The translations under genes were made by a program, and so were the position numbers. From NCBI GenBank assembly GCA_013044035.1, contig JABEVE010000058.1, positions 1-64,000 on the forward strand: a stretch of 64,000 nt of DNA, given 5' to 3'. The DNA comes from Burkholderiales bacterium (GTDB taxonomy: Bacteria > Pseudomonadota > Gammaproteobacteria > Burkholderiales > Burkholderiaceae_C). Position 1 is the first letter of the stretch. The number at the start of each line of letters is the position of its first letter. Below the pieces are notes generated by a model, which was given only the letters and a program-made list of their open reading frames with translations, did not search any database and had not been told where the DNA came from. Shown here one piece after another: positions 50,748 through 62,014 of the stretch.

Positions 50748-52946
50748 TCAGGGGTGATCCGAACCGTGTGCTGCGGACGCCGCAGAACCCGGTGCCTGTG
50801 ATCCTACGCCCAGGGAGGCGGCGCGTAGGGTTTCAAATTCTTTTTCAAACTCCAGTGTGCGGCGATTGGTGCTCATGGCCATGAGGGTCTTGCTGCCCGA
50901 TGGGCCGTTGTCGCGCACCAGGAACCACACGCGGCGTTCACGGATGTAGAGCATGGAGAACACCCCGAGAATCAACAGGATGGCACCGAAGTAGACGATG
51001 TATTTCCCCGGTGCACGCGCCACCTGGAAGATGCTCGCCTGGACCTGCTTGAAGTCGGTGAGTTGCAGATACAGGGGCGCCGGGTAGAAGGTGGAGTCGG
51101 ACAGCGCGAGCACAGCGGCATTGAAAAAGCGGTTGTTGTCGGGGGTGTCGACCACCGGCGCCTGGCCGGCCTGGGCACGCGAGACCTGCCACAACTGCCA
51201 CAGCGTGCCGTTGAGCACGCGAATGAACACATCCGACGCCTTGGTCAATTCGGCCTTGGGCACATTGAGTTCCAGAAACTCGGCCAGAGCCGGCAGTCCG
51301 CCGGGAGCCTTCACCAAGGGCTGTCCGGTCTTGGCATCGCGTGGAATATTGCCGGCAAAAATGTCGAGCGTGCGGCCGGCGGTGGCCCGCAACTGCTGCA
51401 CCAGTGCCGGGGCGGCACCAGGGGGCAGGGACTCTTTCACATAGGCATCGACAGCTTGTTGGCGCGCCGTGGGGTTGTCGAGCGCAGCGCGGAAATTCAT
51501 CCAGCCGTCGACTGTATCCTTCGAGTCGGCAGGAATGCGCAGATAGTGGTAGTTGCCGCCGAGTTCACTGCGCTCGCCGGCGAGAAAGACCTTGGTGCCA
51601 TCGAGATCGACCGGCAGCATGTAGTTGAAAAACTCGTGCGCCTGCCCCGCGGCGTCGCGCAATTTGTAGATCACCGCCGGTCCGACATTGGTCATCTGAT
51701 GGGTTTGGTGGCGCTGGACTGCGGCACCCAGATGCTGCTCGAACAGCTGTGCGAGATCCTGGCCGGCGGGCTTCTTGCCGCTGTCCTCGGCGCGGTCAAG
51801 GTTCTCCACATTCATCAGGCGAAACCCGGTGAGTTCGAGGCGCAATGCCTCATTGCCGTTGGTCAGCTGGCGTGAACTGCCGACATCACCCTTGAGATCG
51901 AAGGTCTTGTCCCCCGGGCCTTGCATCGGCCAGGCCTTGAGCATCAGATGCGAGCCGCCATCGTCGAAGCCCGACTGGAACACGGTAACGCCGTCGTACT
52001 CCAGTGGCTCGTTCACCTTGATCGTCGCCGGGAACGTCTTGCCGGTTTTGCGGTCGGTGATTTCCACATTGCTGGCGAACAGCCGCGGCATGCCAGTGGA
52101 GTAGAAGTCAACGACGAACTTCTTCAGCGTGATGATGAAGGGCAGCGGTTGGAGCACCGAGCCATCACCAATGGTCAGCACCGCGGTGTTGGAACTGGCC
52201 CCCTCGGGAATGGACAGGTTGCCACGGTAGGTGGGGTTGTTCACGGACAGGATGTTCTGCGCTGGAACCTGGGAGATCTCCATGTTCGACTTCAGTGCCT
52301 GCTTGCCCGTCAGCAGCATCTGCAGCTTGATCATCATGTCGCCGTCGAGCAGGCCGCCGAGGCAGATGAGTACGAAGGCGCTGTGCGCGAGGATGTAGCC
52401 GATGCGGTTGAGCCCACCCGTCTTGGCCGCCACCATGGTGGCCCCCTGGGGGTCGCTGTCCACCGGCTGCACTTTCACTCCATAGCCTTGGCCTTTGAGC
52501 TGGGCCACGAGGTGCGCCACCATGTTCGCGCGCGGCGCGGACAGCTCGACTTCGGCCTTGTCATGAAAGGAGCGCAGGCCCTGCTCACGGATATTGGCCT
52601 TGTAGCTGCGCAGATCAGCGATGATCTTGGGTGTATTGCGTGTCAGGCAGAGTGTGGTGGACGCCGTCAGGAATCCCATGATGAGCAGGAACCACCAGGA
52701 ACTGTAGACGTTGAACAGATCGATGCGGTGGAATACCTGAGCCCAGAACGGGCCGAACTGGTCGATGTAATTGTTGAACGGCTCGCCTTGCTGCAGCACT
52801 GTGCCGATGATGCTGGCAATGGCCACGACCACCAGTAAAGAGATGGCAAAACGCATGGACGACAGCAGTTCAACGAAGCTGCGCCAGGTGCGGGAGCCGC
52901 GGCGCAACTGCAAACCGGAAGTGCTGACGTTGGATAGAGATGACAT
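50748..52946 (-). CDS. resB: Cytochrome c biogenesis protein ResB (Ccs1)
   Basis: The 732-aa protein has the ResB pattern: three N-terminal membrane helices (FAISLLVVVAIASIIGTVLQQ; WWFLLIMGFLTASTTLCL; GYILAHSAFVLICLGGLLDG), a large periplasmic domain, and a last helix (YIVYFGAILLILGVFSMLYI) near the C-terminus. It works with CcsA in cytochrome c maturation. The frame opens with TTG at 52961; the ATG at 52946 is the more likely start. It follows the cytochrome c4 gene, a substrate of the system. Confidence 0.93.
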   Translation of the reverse strand: MSSLSNVSTSGLQLRRGSRTWRSFVELLSSMRFAISLLVVVAIASIIGTVLQQGEPFNNYIDQFGPFWAQVFHRIDLFNVYSSWWFLLIMGFLTASTTLCLTRNTPKIIADLRSYKANIREQGLRSFHDKAEVELSAPRANMVAHLVAQLKGQGYGVKVQPVDSDPQGATMVAAKTGGLNRIGYILAHSAFVLICLGGLLDGDMMIKLQMLLTGKQALKSNMEISQVPAQNILSVNNPTYRGNLSIPEGASSNTAVLTIGDGSVLQPLPFIITLKKFVVDFYSTGMPRLFASNVEITDRKTGKTFPATIKVNEPLEYDGVTVFQSGFDDGGSHLMLKAWPMQGPGDKTFDLKGDVGSSRQLTNGNEALRLELTGFRLMNVENLDRAEDSGKKPAGQDLAQLFEQHLGAAVQRHQTHQMTNVGPAVIYKLRDAAGQAHEFFNYMLPVDLDGTKVFLAGERSELGGNYHYLRIPADSKDTVDGWMNFRAALDNPTARQQAVDAYVKESLPPGAAPALVQQLRATAGRTLDIFAGNIPRDAKTGQPLVKAPGGLPALAEFLELNVPKAELTKASDVFIRVLNGTLWQLWQVSRAQAGQAPVVDTPDNNRFFNAAVLALSDSTFYPAPLYLQLTDFKQVQASIFQVARAPGKYIVYFGAILLILGVFSMLYIRERRVWFLVRDNGPSGSKTLMAMSTNRRTLEFEKEFETLRAASLGVGSQAPGSAASAAHGSDHP

Positions 52947-53280
52947 GGATGTGGGATTCAATGCCGGCAGCGGCTGATCATGCTATGCCGCCGTTGCGGG
53001 CAGCGGTGCTTGTATGGCAGCGGACCGGTGCCGCTTGGGTGTCAGGGCGCGTCATTGGCACGACGCAAATGAAACGGGGCGCTGCATTTGATCGCGCTCG
53101 ACGCCGCATCGCGGGCCGCAAGAATACAAAACTGAGTATGCGCTGATGCCCTTCCAAGCCGCTAGGGGTAAGGAATTTTGGATGATCAACTATAGCAAAA
53201 ACCACCTTTCTCGCCCTTGCCTTGTTCACAGATGCTTGATGGAAAGCCATCATCTGTGGAGCTTTTGGCGCTCCAAACGT
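52947..53280. other. Intergenic region between cytochrome c4 and resB, with a hairpin
   Basis: About 330 bases without a gene. An inverted repeat at 53227-53258 (CACAGATG with TCTGTG outside, GATGG with CCATC inside, loop AAAG) lies 23 bases after the cytochrome c4 stop but lacks a T-tract on that strand. It may be an RNA-stabilising hairpin or weak terminator. The resB promoter should lie in 52950-53220; no clear boxes were seen. Confidence 0.4.
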
Positions 53281-54018
53281 TCAACGCAAACCTGCAACAA
53301 AATCCGACACATCGCGGATCTGACGATCGCTCATGCGCGAGGCGATGTCGTGCATGGGCGTGTTGTCGCCTCGGGCGCCGGTACGAAACGCATGCAACTG
53401 GGCAATCACATACTCTGGCCACTGTCCGGCCAGGCGTGGATACTGCCCCGGCAGACCAAGCCCGCCGGGACCGTGGCAGGCGGCGCAAGCCGGCACGCGA
53501 CGATCGGCAATGCCTCCGCGCCAGATGCCCTCACCCAGCTTGGCCAACTGGGCATTGGCGACGATGGCCGGTTTGATGGGTTCGCGGCTGTAGTAGTGCG
53601 CCAGGTCGCGCATATCCTGCGGCGAGAGGGTTGCCGCGACGGCATTCATGATGGGATTCACACGCTCCGGTTTCTTGCCCGGCGAGGCCGACTTGAAACG
53701 ACTCAGTTCCTGCGCGATGTAGTCCGAGCGCTGTGACGCCAACTTGGGAAACTGCGTGCTCGTGGCGTTGCCGTCCAGTCCGTGGCAGGCGGCGCAGCTC
53801 TGCGCCAGTTGCTTGCCATGCGCGATCTGTGCCGACGTCGGCGCAGTGGCGGAGACTTCAAACGCTGGGGTGGCGCCTGCCGCACCTTCGACAGCACCGG
53901 TGGCACCAGCGGCAGCCCCCGCGGTGAGCAACAGGATCGCGAGCACGACCCGAGCGCGCGAAATGGCGCTGCGGTCAGACACGTGGAGCGGGCGCGGACC
54001 TTGCTCGGCTGGCAGCAT
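53281..54018 (-). CDS. Dihaem cytochrome c4
   Basis: The 245-aa exported protein has two CXXCH haem sites (CAACH at 75-79 and CAACH at 178-182) in two similar halves, each with a distal Met candidate (NPIMNAVAATL; NTPMHDIASRM). This is cytochrome c4, a periplasmic electron carrier to terminal oxidases. The N-terminal 20 residues before the signal helix are long; a later GTG start near residue 13 is possible. It lies upstream of resB-ccsA on the same strand. Confidence 0.93.
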   Translation of the reverse strand: MLPAEQGPRPLHVSDRSAISRARVVLAILLLTAGAAAGATGAVEGAAGATPAFEVSATAPTSAQIAHGKQLAQSCAACHGLDGNATSTQFPKLASQRSDYIAQELSRFKSASPGKKPERVNPIMNAVAATLSPQDMRDLAHYYSREPIKPAIVANAQLAKLGEGIWRGGIADRRVPACAACHGPGGLGLPGQYPRLAGQWPEYVIAQLHAFRTGARGDNTPMHDIASRMSDRQIRDVSDFVAGLR

Positions 54019-54067
54019 GGCGGATCATCGGGGGGATAAGATGCCGCATGCTAACGATATATAAGTC

Positions 54068-54769
54068 ATGACGAATATAGGGAATTCCAGCACGCCCGCG
54101 GCCAAGCCGATTGCCGACACCAGCCCGCTGCTGCAGTCAGCGCGGTTTTTCACCACGGCGGCACAGTTTCATCAGCTTCCCGCGGGCGATGTGCCGGAAG
54201 TCGCGTTCGTCGGTCGTTCCAACGCCGGGAAGTCCACCGCCATCAACGTGCTGTGCGGTCAGCGCCGTCTGGCGTTTTCGTCGAAGACGCCCGGGCGCAC
54301 CCAGCACATCAACCTGTTCACGGTGGGCCTGGGCGGCGCCACGGCCGGGCTGCTGGCCGATCTGCCGGGCTATGGCTACGCGTCCGTGCCGTTGGCCACC
54401 AAACAGCGCTGGGAACGCTTCATCGCCCAGTATCTGGCGCAACGCGCGCAGCTCGTGGGACTGGTGTTGATCGCCGACAGCCGCCACGGACTCACGCCGC
54501 TGGACTGGACGCTGCTGAGCTATTCCTCACCCGCGGCCCTGCCCGTGCATATCCTGCTGACCAAGGCCGACAAGCTCACCCGCAGCCAACAGCATGCCCA
54601 GGCCCAGGCCGTGCGCGACGACCTGCAGCGCCACGCCGCGGGAGCAGGCCTGATGGCACCGACGTCGGTGCAGTTGTTCTCAGCCACCAGACGCCAAGGC
54701 CTGCTCGAAGCCAGCCAGGTGCTGGAAGCCTGGCTGCAAGGCGCCGCCGGCGCCGAGTCGGCGCCCTGA
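54068..54769 (+). CDS. engB: Ribosome biogenesis GTPase EngB (YsxC/YihA)
   Basis: The 233-aa GTPase has G1 GRSNAGKST, G2 region with TPGRTQHINLF, G3 DLPGYGYA and G4 LLTKADKL. It acts in 50S subunit assembly. It is divergent from cytochrome c4, as commonly seen in betaproteobacteria. Length is slightly above the E. coli protein because of an N-terminal tail. Confidence 0.96.
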   Translation: MTNIGNSSTPAAKPIADTSPLLQSARFFTTAAQFHQLPAGDVPEVAFVGRSNAGKSTAINVLCGQRRLAFSSKTPGRTQHINLFTVGLGGATAGLLADLPGYGYASVPLATKQRWERFIAQYLAQRAQLVGLVLIADSRHGLTPLDWTLLSYSSPAALPVHILLTKADKLTRSQQHAQAQAVRDDLQRHAAGAGLMAPTSVQLFSATRRQGLLEASQVLEAWLQGAAGAESAP

Positions 54770-54820
54770 ATCGAGGCCGGAGAACCCGCTTGCGTTGCGG
54801 CGCCTGGGCGGCAGCCGCCG

Positions 54821-57295
54821 TCAGGGACGCCCGAGCATCAGGTAATAGTTCACCGTCTGCCCCGGCGCCTTGCCAATGCCGAAGTAAACCGGCCCGAGTG
54901 GCGTGTCGGCGCCCAGGTAGAGCGCCAGGCTGGATTGCAAATCGCGCAGGGACACTTGGTTGCGGTTCGCCCAGGCATTGCCGCGTTCCAGATTCACGCC
55001 AGCATAGGTGGCACCACCGAACAATCCGGCGGTGGTGATTTCCGTGCGCAGCCCCAAGCGGAAATACGCCAGGTAGTTGCCGATGATCTGGCCTTCCTGA
55101 AAGCCTGAGAGCTGGTCGAAGCCGCCGAGCGCGAAGTAGTTGTAGCCCGTGCCCGAGATGTCACGGAAGCTGGCCAGCCGCGCCGCCGCCTCCACCGTCT
55201 GCCGGCCGAAGCTCTGGTCGATCTGGCCCGACAGGTCGAGGCGCACATAGTTGGCGGCGCTGCCCAGCTTGCGGTCGGCGCTGAAGGTTTCCAGGCGCGC
55301 GCGCCAGCCCTCGCGCGGGAAATAGGCATGGTCCAGCCGGTCGAACGTGGCCAGGGCGCGGACGCCGGCCTCGCGCACACTGCCGCTCAGGTTGCTGCTG
55401 CCCAGAATGGTGTTGGCCGAAATCTGCGCCACGCTGTAGCCCAGGCGCAGCTCACCGTAGTCGGCCACTGGCGTGCCAATGTCCAGCCCCACGCGCGAGG
55501 TGCTCAGGCGGTAGCGATCGATGGCCTGGCTGCCGGCGTAGACGTCGATCGGACGCGCATCCAGATCCAGATAGGGGGCCAGAAACAGATGGTCGGTGCT
55601 GTCCAGCGGCTGGTACAGCTCCGACAGCCAGCGATTCTCCCAGCCCAGTTGTACGAAGTTGCGCCACTCCCCGCCCAGGTTGTTGAGCCAGGGTCGGCGC
55701 TGGGTGAGCTGCAACTCGAAGCGGGTCTGGTTGCGCAGATTGGTGTAGAGCCCCAGGCCGAAGCGCAGGAAGTTGGGCCCCCAGGGTTTGTCGGCGACGC
55801 GGTAGACCAGCGCGTCGCTGCCGTCGGGCTCGTCATAGAGTCGGTAGTCGACACGTGAAAAATCGCCGAGACCGGAGAGCTGGTCGACGTCACTGCGCAC
55901 ATCGCTGAAATCGAGCGGTTTTCCCGATTTTTGACGCAAATGGGCTTCGAGTGCGGATGCCGGTGCCCATTTCGAGCCTTCCACCCGCACCGAGTCGATG
56001 GGCAAGTCGCCGAGGCTGGCCACGAGGCCTTGCGCCTGGCTATCGATCTTGATGCGCCAGGCCCGATAGGCCTCGGGCGACAAGGCATAGCGCGCGAGTT
56101 GCGGCGCCGCCGCCATGGTGGCGGCATAACCGTCGCGCAGGGCCTGCTCGCCCCTGTTGAAATCGAGCGAGGAGATGTCGCCCAGCGCCGGGGTGACCAG
56201 CACGTCGGCCGGGGTCAGGGATTTGAGCTGGACTTCGACGTTCTGCTCCATCAGGATATTGATCATCTGCCCCGTGAGCCCGACGATGCTGCCCAGCGCC
56301 TCGCGCGAGGACAGCGGGGTGGAAATGTTGACCGCAATCACCACTTGCGCCCCCATGGCGCGCGCCACGTCGACAGGCATGTTGTCCACCAGCCCGCCGT
56401 CGCCCAGCAGCTCACCGTGGGTTTCGATCGGCGGGAAGACGCCTGGCACCGACATGCTGGCACGCAAGGCCGTGGCCAGCGCCCCGCGCTGCAGGATGAC
56501 CTTGCGGCCATTCACCATGTTGGTCGCCACGGCGCGAAAGGGAATCGGCAAGTCAGCGAAGTCGTGCACGGCGCGCGTCTGCAACGTGAGGTTCGTCAGC
56601 ACCGTTTCCAGCGCCGTGCTGTTGATGGCCGCATCGGGCAGGCTCAGTTGGCCGCGGCCATTGATGCCCAGCTCGATGCCGCCAGGCATGCGCGTGTCAT
56701 CGGACTTGCGTTGAAAATCCAGTCCCGCGCGTGGCGGCCGCCCGCGGAAGATCGCGTTCCAGTCCAGCCCCGCCACTTGCTGCCGCAGCACCGCCAGCGG
56801 CACCCCTGCGGCGTACAGCCCGCCCACGATGGCCCCCATGCTGGTGCCGGCGATGCAGTCGACCGGGATGCGCAGGTCGCGCAGCGCCATCAGCACGCCA
56901 ATATGCGCCAGCCCCCGCGCCCCGCCTCCGGACAAGGCCAGACCGATGCGCGGCTCGCCTGCGGAGGCCGCATCGGCATGAACACAGGCCATCGCCGGCG
57001 TGGGCTGGGTGACCGGCACCACGCTGGCTGATGATGCCGGGGGGGTTGGCGCGACCCGGGCTGCGGCGCCCTCGGGAAGCATCCCGGCCGCTCCTGGCGT
57101 CATGTGCGCTGCGGCCTTGGGGACACCCAATGCAGCCGGGGCCACGTCGCGCAGCGGCACGGTCGGCTTGGGCCCGGCATGCCCGTCCAGGACCGTCTCG
57201 GCCCATGCTGGGCTTGTCACGGCAACGCCCAGGCCCAGGACAAGGGCCAGGACCGGCCGGCACCAATCATGCTGAAGTCTTCGGGTTGCGCGCAT
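54821..57295 (-). CDS. Patatin-like phospholipase with POTRA and Omp85-type barrel (PlpD, type Vd secretion)
   Basis: The 824-aa protein has a signal peptide (LALVLGLGVAVTSPAWA) and a Pro/Ala-rich linker. The patatin domain has oxyanion loop SGGGARGLA (residues 122-130), nucleophile GTSMG (Ser152) and the dyad Asp in GDGGLVDNMP (Asp299). A single POTRA domain follows (about 433-505, IDSVRVEG...), then a 16-strand-type Omp85 barrel to the C-terminus. This is the PlpD/FplA layout, in which the barrel moves its own lipase to the cell surface. The start at 57295 puts the signal peptide first. Phospholipase A1 activity is the family expectation. Confidence 0.9.
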   Translation of the reverse strand: MRATRRLQHDWCRPVLALVLGLGVAVTSPAWAETVLDGHAGPKPTVPLRDVAPAALGVPKAAAHMTPGAAGMLPEGAAARVAPTPPASSASVVPVTQPTPAMACVHADAASAGEPRIGLALSGGGARGLAHIGVLMALRDLRIPVDCIAGTSMGAIVGGLYAAGVPLAVLRQQVAGLDWNAIFRGRPPRAGLDFQRKSDDTRMPGGIELGINGRGQLSLPDAAINSTALETVLTNLTLQTRAVHDFADLPIPFRAVATNMVNGRKVILQRGALATALRASMSVPGVFPPIETHGELLGDGGLVDNMPVDVARAMGAQVVIAVNISTPLSSREALGSIVGLTGQMINILMEQNVEVQLKSLTPADVLVTPALGDISSLDFNRGEQALRDGYAATMAAAPQLARYALSPEAYRAWRIKIDSQAQGLVASLGDLPIDSVRVEGSKWAPASALEAHLRQKSGKPLDFSDVRSDVDQLSGLGDFSRVDYRLYDEPDGSDALVYRVADKPWGPNFLRFGLGLYTNLRNQTRFELQLTQRRPWLNNLGGEWRNFVQLGWENRWLSELYQPLDSTDHLFLAPYLDLDARPIDVYAGSQAIDRYRLSTSRVGLDIGTPVADYGELRLGYSVAQISANTILGSSNLSGSVREAGVRALATFDRLDHAYFPREGWRARLETFSADRKLGSAANYVRLDLSGQIDQSFGRQTVEAAARLASFRDISGTGYNYFALGGFDQLSGFQEGQIIGNYLAYFRLGLRTEITTAGLFGGATYAGVNLERGNAWANRNQVSLRDLQSSLALYLGADTPLGPVYFGIGKAPGQTVNYYLMLGRP

Positions 57296-57423
57296 GGTCG
57301 TGAAGCCTACCGAACACCGCGCAAGACAGGGCAAAACCATCGAAGGCCCGTTGCCGCGGCGCGGCGTGCGAAAAACGGACCCCCGGAATTGGCCCGCCGG
57401 GAGTCCGGAACGCGCACCCTCCT

Positions 57424-58644
57424 CTACGGAGTATGCAAGGGCTGGCCGCAGCGGCGGCAGAAGGCATCGTCTGCGGCCACGGTGACGCCGCATGCCGGGC
57501 ATGGCCTGGTGTCGACACCGGCTGGACTTGCCGGCCCCGGGGCGGGCTCGCTGGCCACTGGGGGGGCGCCCGCCGTGGCATCCTGTTCCGCCTCCGAGGG
57601 CCCCCAGGGATGCCCCTCCGGCTCACCCCCGGTGGGGGTCCAGGCGGCTTGGGACGGTTCGGCTGGCTCTTGAGCGCGCTCTGGTGGCGTGAAGTCCGCG
57701 CCCGGCTTGTAGCCGTCCAGCTTTTGCTTGAACTGCGACAAGCGCTGGCCGACCAATTCGGCCGCCTCCGAGCCGACCCCCTCGTTGACGGCGCGGTAGA
57801 CGAAGATGAGGCCCAGGAGATAGATCAGGCTGACGACGGACCAGGCGAGGAAGGTCACCAGCCCGACCGAGATTCCAGCGCCACCGAAACCGTAGCTGGA
57901 CATCTGCGCCAACAGCAGCTGCATCAGGCCAGAGCCCTCGGCGGGCGCGAAGCCGCCCAGCCCGACAGCCGCATACATCCTGGCGATTTCGGTGCTGGCA
58001 CCGAACACCAGACCGAAGATGAAGACCGCGGCCGGAAACACCACCAAGCCCAGCACCAAGAAATGCATGAGCACCTCCAGCGGCTTCTTGATGACGATGT
58101 CAGCCGCTCGTGACAAGCTCGAGATCAAGCCCTCGCCATGCCAGATGGCCGCCACCATCAAGGGCGTGGCCAGCACCAGCACGGCATACGCCAGCGCGAC
58201 GATCACCACCGAGGGACCGGCAAGCAGAAAGCCAAAGACCCCGCCGATGCCGGGAATGCGCCCGAGCAACGACAGCAGGTAGGCCGCCACGAACACCATG
58301 GCAAAACCCACACCGAGCAGGATGAGCGCGGCAATGGCATGAAGCGCCGCCTGCAAGCCGCCGAGAAACGCCGCGCCGAAGCCGCGCACCGGCTGGTCAT
58401 AGGCCTGATCGACCAGCATCAGGCCGCTGGCATTGATGCCGATGATGGCGATGATGGCTCCGACCAAACCCATGAGCATGCTCACGGCATAGCTGCCGGA
58501 ACTGGCCGTGGCAGCAGCGCCACCCATCATGGCCAGCCCCGCCAGGAGGAAGCTGCCCGCCAGCATCGCCAGCGCCCGCCAGTTGTGCAGCGCCTCGTAG
58601 CTGCGTAGCAGCACGCCGAGGTTGTTGGTGGTTTTCACGGTCAT
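57424..58644 (-). CDS. Polytopic membrane protein with C-terminal zinc ribbon
   Basis: The 406-aa protein has seven or so hydrophobic segments between about residues 25 and 290 (ALAMLAGSFLLAGLAMMGG; FAMVFVAAYLLSLLG; VVFPAAVFIFGLVFG, and others). A charged Pro/Glu-rich linker follows, then a terminal double-CXXC zinc ribbon (CPACG...CRRCG). I do not recognise a characterised family; the build resembles uncharacterised zinc-ribbon membrane proteins. GGAG six bases before the second ATG (58644) makes that the better start over 58650. Confidence 0.7.
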   Translation of the reverse strand: MTVKTTNNLGVLLRSYEALHNWRALAMLAGSFLLAGLAMMGGAAATASSGSYAVSMLMGLVGAIIAIIGINASGLMLVDQAYDQPVRGFGAAFLGGLQAALHAIAALILLGVGFAMVFVAAYLLSLLGRIPGIGGVFGFLLAGPSVVIVALAYAVLVLATPLMVAAIWHGEGLISSLSRAADIVIKKPLEVLMHFLVLGLVVFPAAVFIFGLVFGASTEIARMYAAVGLGGFAPAEGSGLMQLLLAQMSSYGFGGAGISVGLVTFLAWSVVSLIYLLGLIFVYRAVNEGVGSEAAELVGQRLSQFKQKLDGYKPGADFTPPERAQEPAEPSQAAWTPTGGEPEGHPWGPSEAEQDATAGAPPVASEPAPGPASPAGVDTRPCPACGVTVAADDAFCRRCGQPLHTP

Positions 58645-58821
58645 CGCCATCTCCCTGTGTGATTCATCGCGCCGCGTTGCGAACGTGGCCTTGCATCGTC
58701 GCCGCATCCCGCGAACTGGCTAAGTGCGGCTTTGAAGACCGCTAGCTGGCGATCCTACGACCAGTGGCTGTTTCAACTGGGCTTTGGGTGCCGGCAAACT
58801 GGCGGCAAGCGATGAGATGCC

Positions 58822-58860
58822 AAAAAAATGGGCCTGCAAACCGCAAGGTCGCAGGCCCAT
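58822..58860 (-). terminator. Intrinsic terminator of groESL
   Basis: On the minus strand, ATGGGCCTGC and GCAGGCCCAT form a 10-bp perfect stem with a 13-base loop, directly followed by seven T. It lies 100 bases after the groEL stop. The rest of the 316-base gap (58645-58960) holds no gene. Confidence 0.9.
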
Positions 58861-58960
58861 CAGCGTTCCCGGCAGTCGCAAGCGACCACCGCCCCATTCA
58901 GGGTCGAAGCTCCATGGAGCGGCGTCACGCCGCGCCTGAAACCCCGCGAACTGGACGCAA

Positions 58961-60926
<1,966 letters not shown>

Positions 60927-61040
60927 TCGTGTTGCTCCTGTTGATGGAATTCGAGAGATTGAAACGCACGCCGTGCCGCGCTGCGGCTGGGCAGGAGCGC
61001 TTGGAAACCGGGCTCGGTGGGGACTTGAGTCCGAGTTTCG

Positions 61041-61067
61041 CTAGCACTCACTTGATGCGAGTGCTAA
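61041..61067 (-). promoter_or_regulatory. CIRCE element (HrcA operator) of groESL
   Basis: On the minus strand TTAGCACTC and GAGTGCTAG flank nine bases. Only one base differs from the consensus inverted repeat. It directly follows the -10 box, so HrcA would block groESL transcription except after heat shock. Confidence 0.92.
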
Positions 61068-61094
61068 TTGTAGGGGCGAAGCGTCTAATTTCAA
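61067..61094 (-). promoter_or_regulatory. Sigma-70 promoter of groESL
   Basis: On the minus strand TTGAAA (61094-61089), a 16-base spacer, and TACAAT (61072-61067), close to consensus. The CIRCE element begins within the -10 box. Confidence 0.8.
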
Positions 61095-61099
61095 GCCTT

Positions 61100-61615
61100 G
61101 CCTGCGAGATATCGCCTTCGTGTCGATGTGCAGCAGGTCACCGGGCGCCGCATGCTCACAGCGTTGCGCCGGTTCGCGCGGCTCCAGGTCGCTGAGCCTG
61201 GACATCCCGGCGCGTGCCAGAACGCGGCTGACCGTCGCCTCGGATACGCCCACGCTGCGGGCGATCTGGGATTGCAGCATGCGGCGTTGACGCAGCTCGA
61301 CGATCAGCAGCGCCGTCGCCAGCGCAATCGCACGAGGGCTGTGCTTCGGGCGCGACGAGACGTCCATCAGCCCCGCCTCGCCCTCGGCCAGGTAGCGGCC
61401 CACCCACTTGCGTGCCGTGGGCGGCGTTACGCGCTGCAGGCCTGCGGCCGCGGTGGCGCTAAGTCCTTGTTCGGTGATCTGGCGAACCATCTCGTGTCGA
61501 CGGGCGTAGGTCAGTCTGGCATGCTTATGCGTGTTCATTCGGCTGTGCCTCGGCAGTCTGGGTGTTTGGCGACTTCCAGTTTCTCAGACTCTGCCCGGAT
61601 GAACCACAGATACAA
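61100..61615 (-). mobile_element. IS481-family insertion sequence remnant
   Basis: The N-terminal half of an IS481-type transposase plus about 75 bases upstream of it remain. The right portion, including the DDE domain, is gone. The transposase similarity stops near 61113 and the groESL promoter begins at 61094. The left boundary is estimated near 61612, where a TGTATCTGTGG-like end begins on the minus strand. Limits are approximate; no target duplication was identified. Confidence 0.65.
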
Positions 61616-62014
61616 CCTATTGAAGCTTCACACCCAGCGGAACCAGGGCGCAACCCTAGCGGCGGCCTGCAGGCCGCCATCATCGGGCAGGGGACGACCG
61701 AAGTTCTGGTCGAACGCCGCCGACATGAGATCAAACCAAAATCGGGCGGCGGTATCCTGAGCTACGAGGTCTGGGGCATCATCGAGCGCGGGAAAGCCCG
61801 CGTCACGCGCTGCAACCTGGCGTACATCAACCAGGCTCTGTGCGCGGTCGATCATGGCCGCGTGCTCGGCTATGACAACGCCCATGGCTACCACCGCAGG
61901 CATCACATGGGTCAGGTCGAACTCGTCAAGCACGTCAGCTACGAGGCGACGGCCGAGCTTTTCCAGCAGGAAGTGACGGCGCTGCTGAAAGCGCACAACG
62001 AGTCGAAACCATGA
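61562..62014 (+). CDS. Probable TumE-like toxin of a toxin-antitoxin pair, N-terminus altered
   Basis: The conserved part begins near residue 40: EVLVERRRHEIKPKSGGGIL, then ITRC-like RVTRCNLAYINQALC, and GRVLGYDNAHGYHRRHHMG, the YDN-x-H-G-x-H core I associate with the TumE/DUF6516 toxin family. The frame opens with GTG at 61562, inside the IS481 remnant. Between the IS edge and the conserved core there is no ATG, GTG or TTG in frame, so the natural start was probably lost or replaced by IS sequence. The stop overlaps the next start (ATGA), as expected for a TA operon. Family naming is from memory. Confidence 0.6.
   Translation: MFGDFQFLRLCPDEPQIQPIEASHPAEPGRNPSGGLQAAIIGQGTTEVLVERRRHEIKPKSGGGILSYEVWGIIERGKARVTRCNLAYINQALCAVDHGRVLGYDNAHGYHRRHHMGQVELVKHVSYEATAELFQQEVTALLKAHNESKP

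Larger units (their letters stand above)
61041..61538 (-). pseudogene. Truncated IS481-family transposase
   Basis: The frame encodes 165 aa. The first 142 or so match the IS481 N-terminus: MNTHKHARLTYARRHEMVRQ, two helix-turn-helix regions (LSATAAAGLQRVTPPTARKW; QIARSVGVSEATVSRVLARAG), then APGDLLHIDTK, where the DDE catalytic domain should begin. After that the residues come from the groESL promoter and CIRCE region read in this frame, and translation stops inside CIRCE. All later catalytic residues are missing. Confidence 0.8.
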
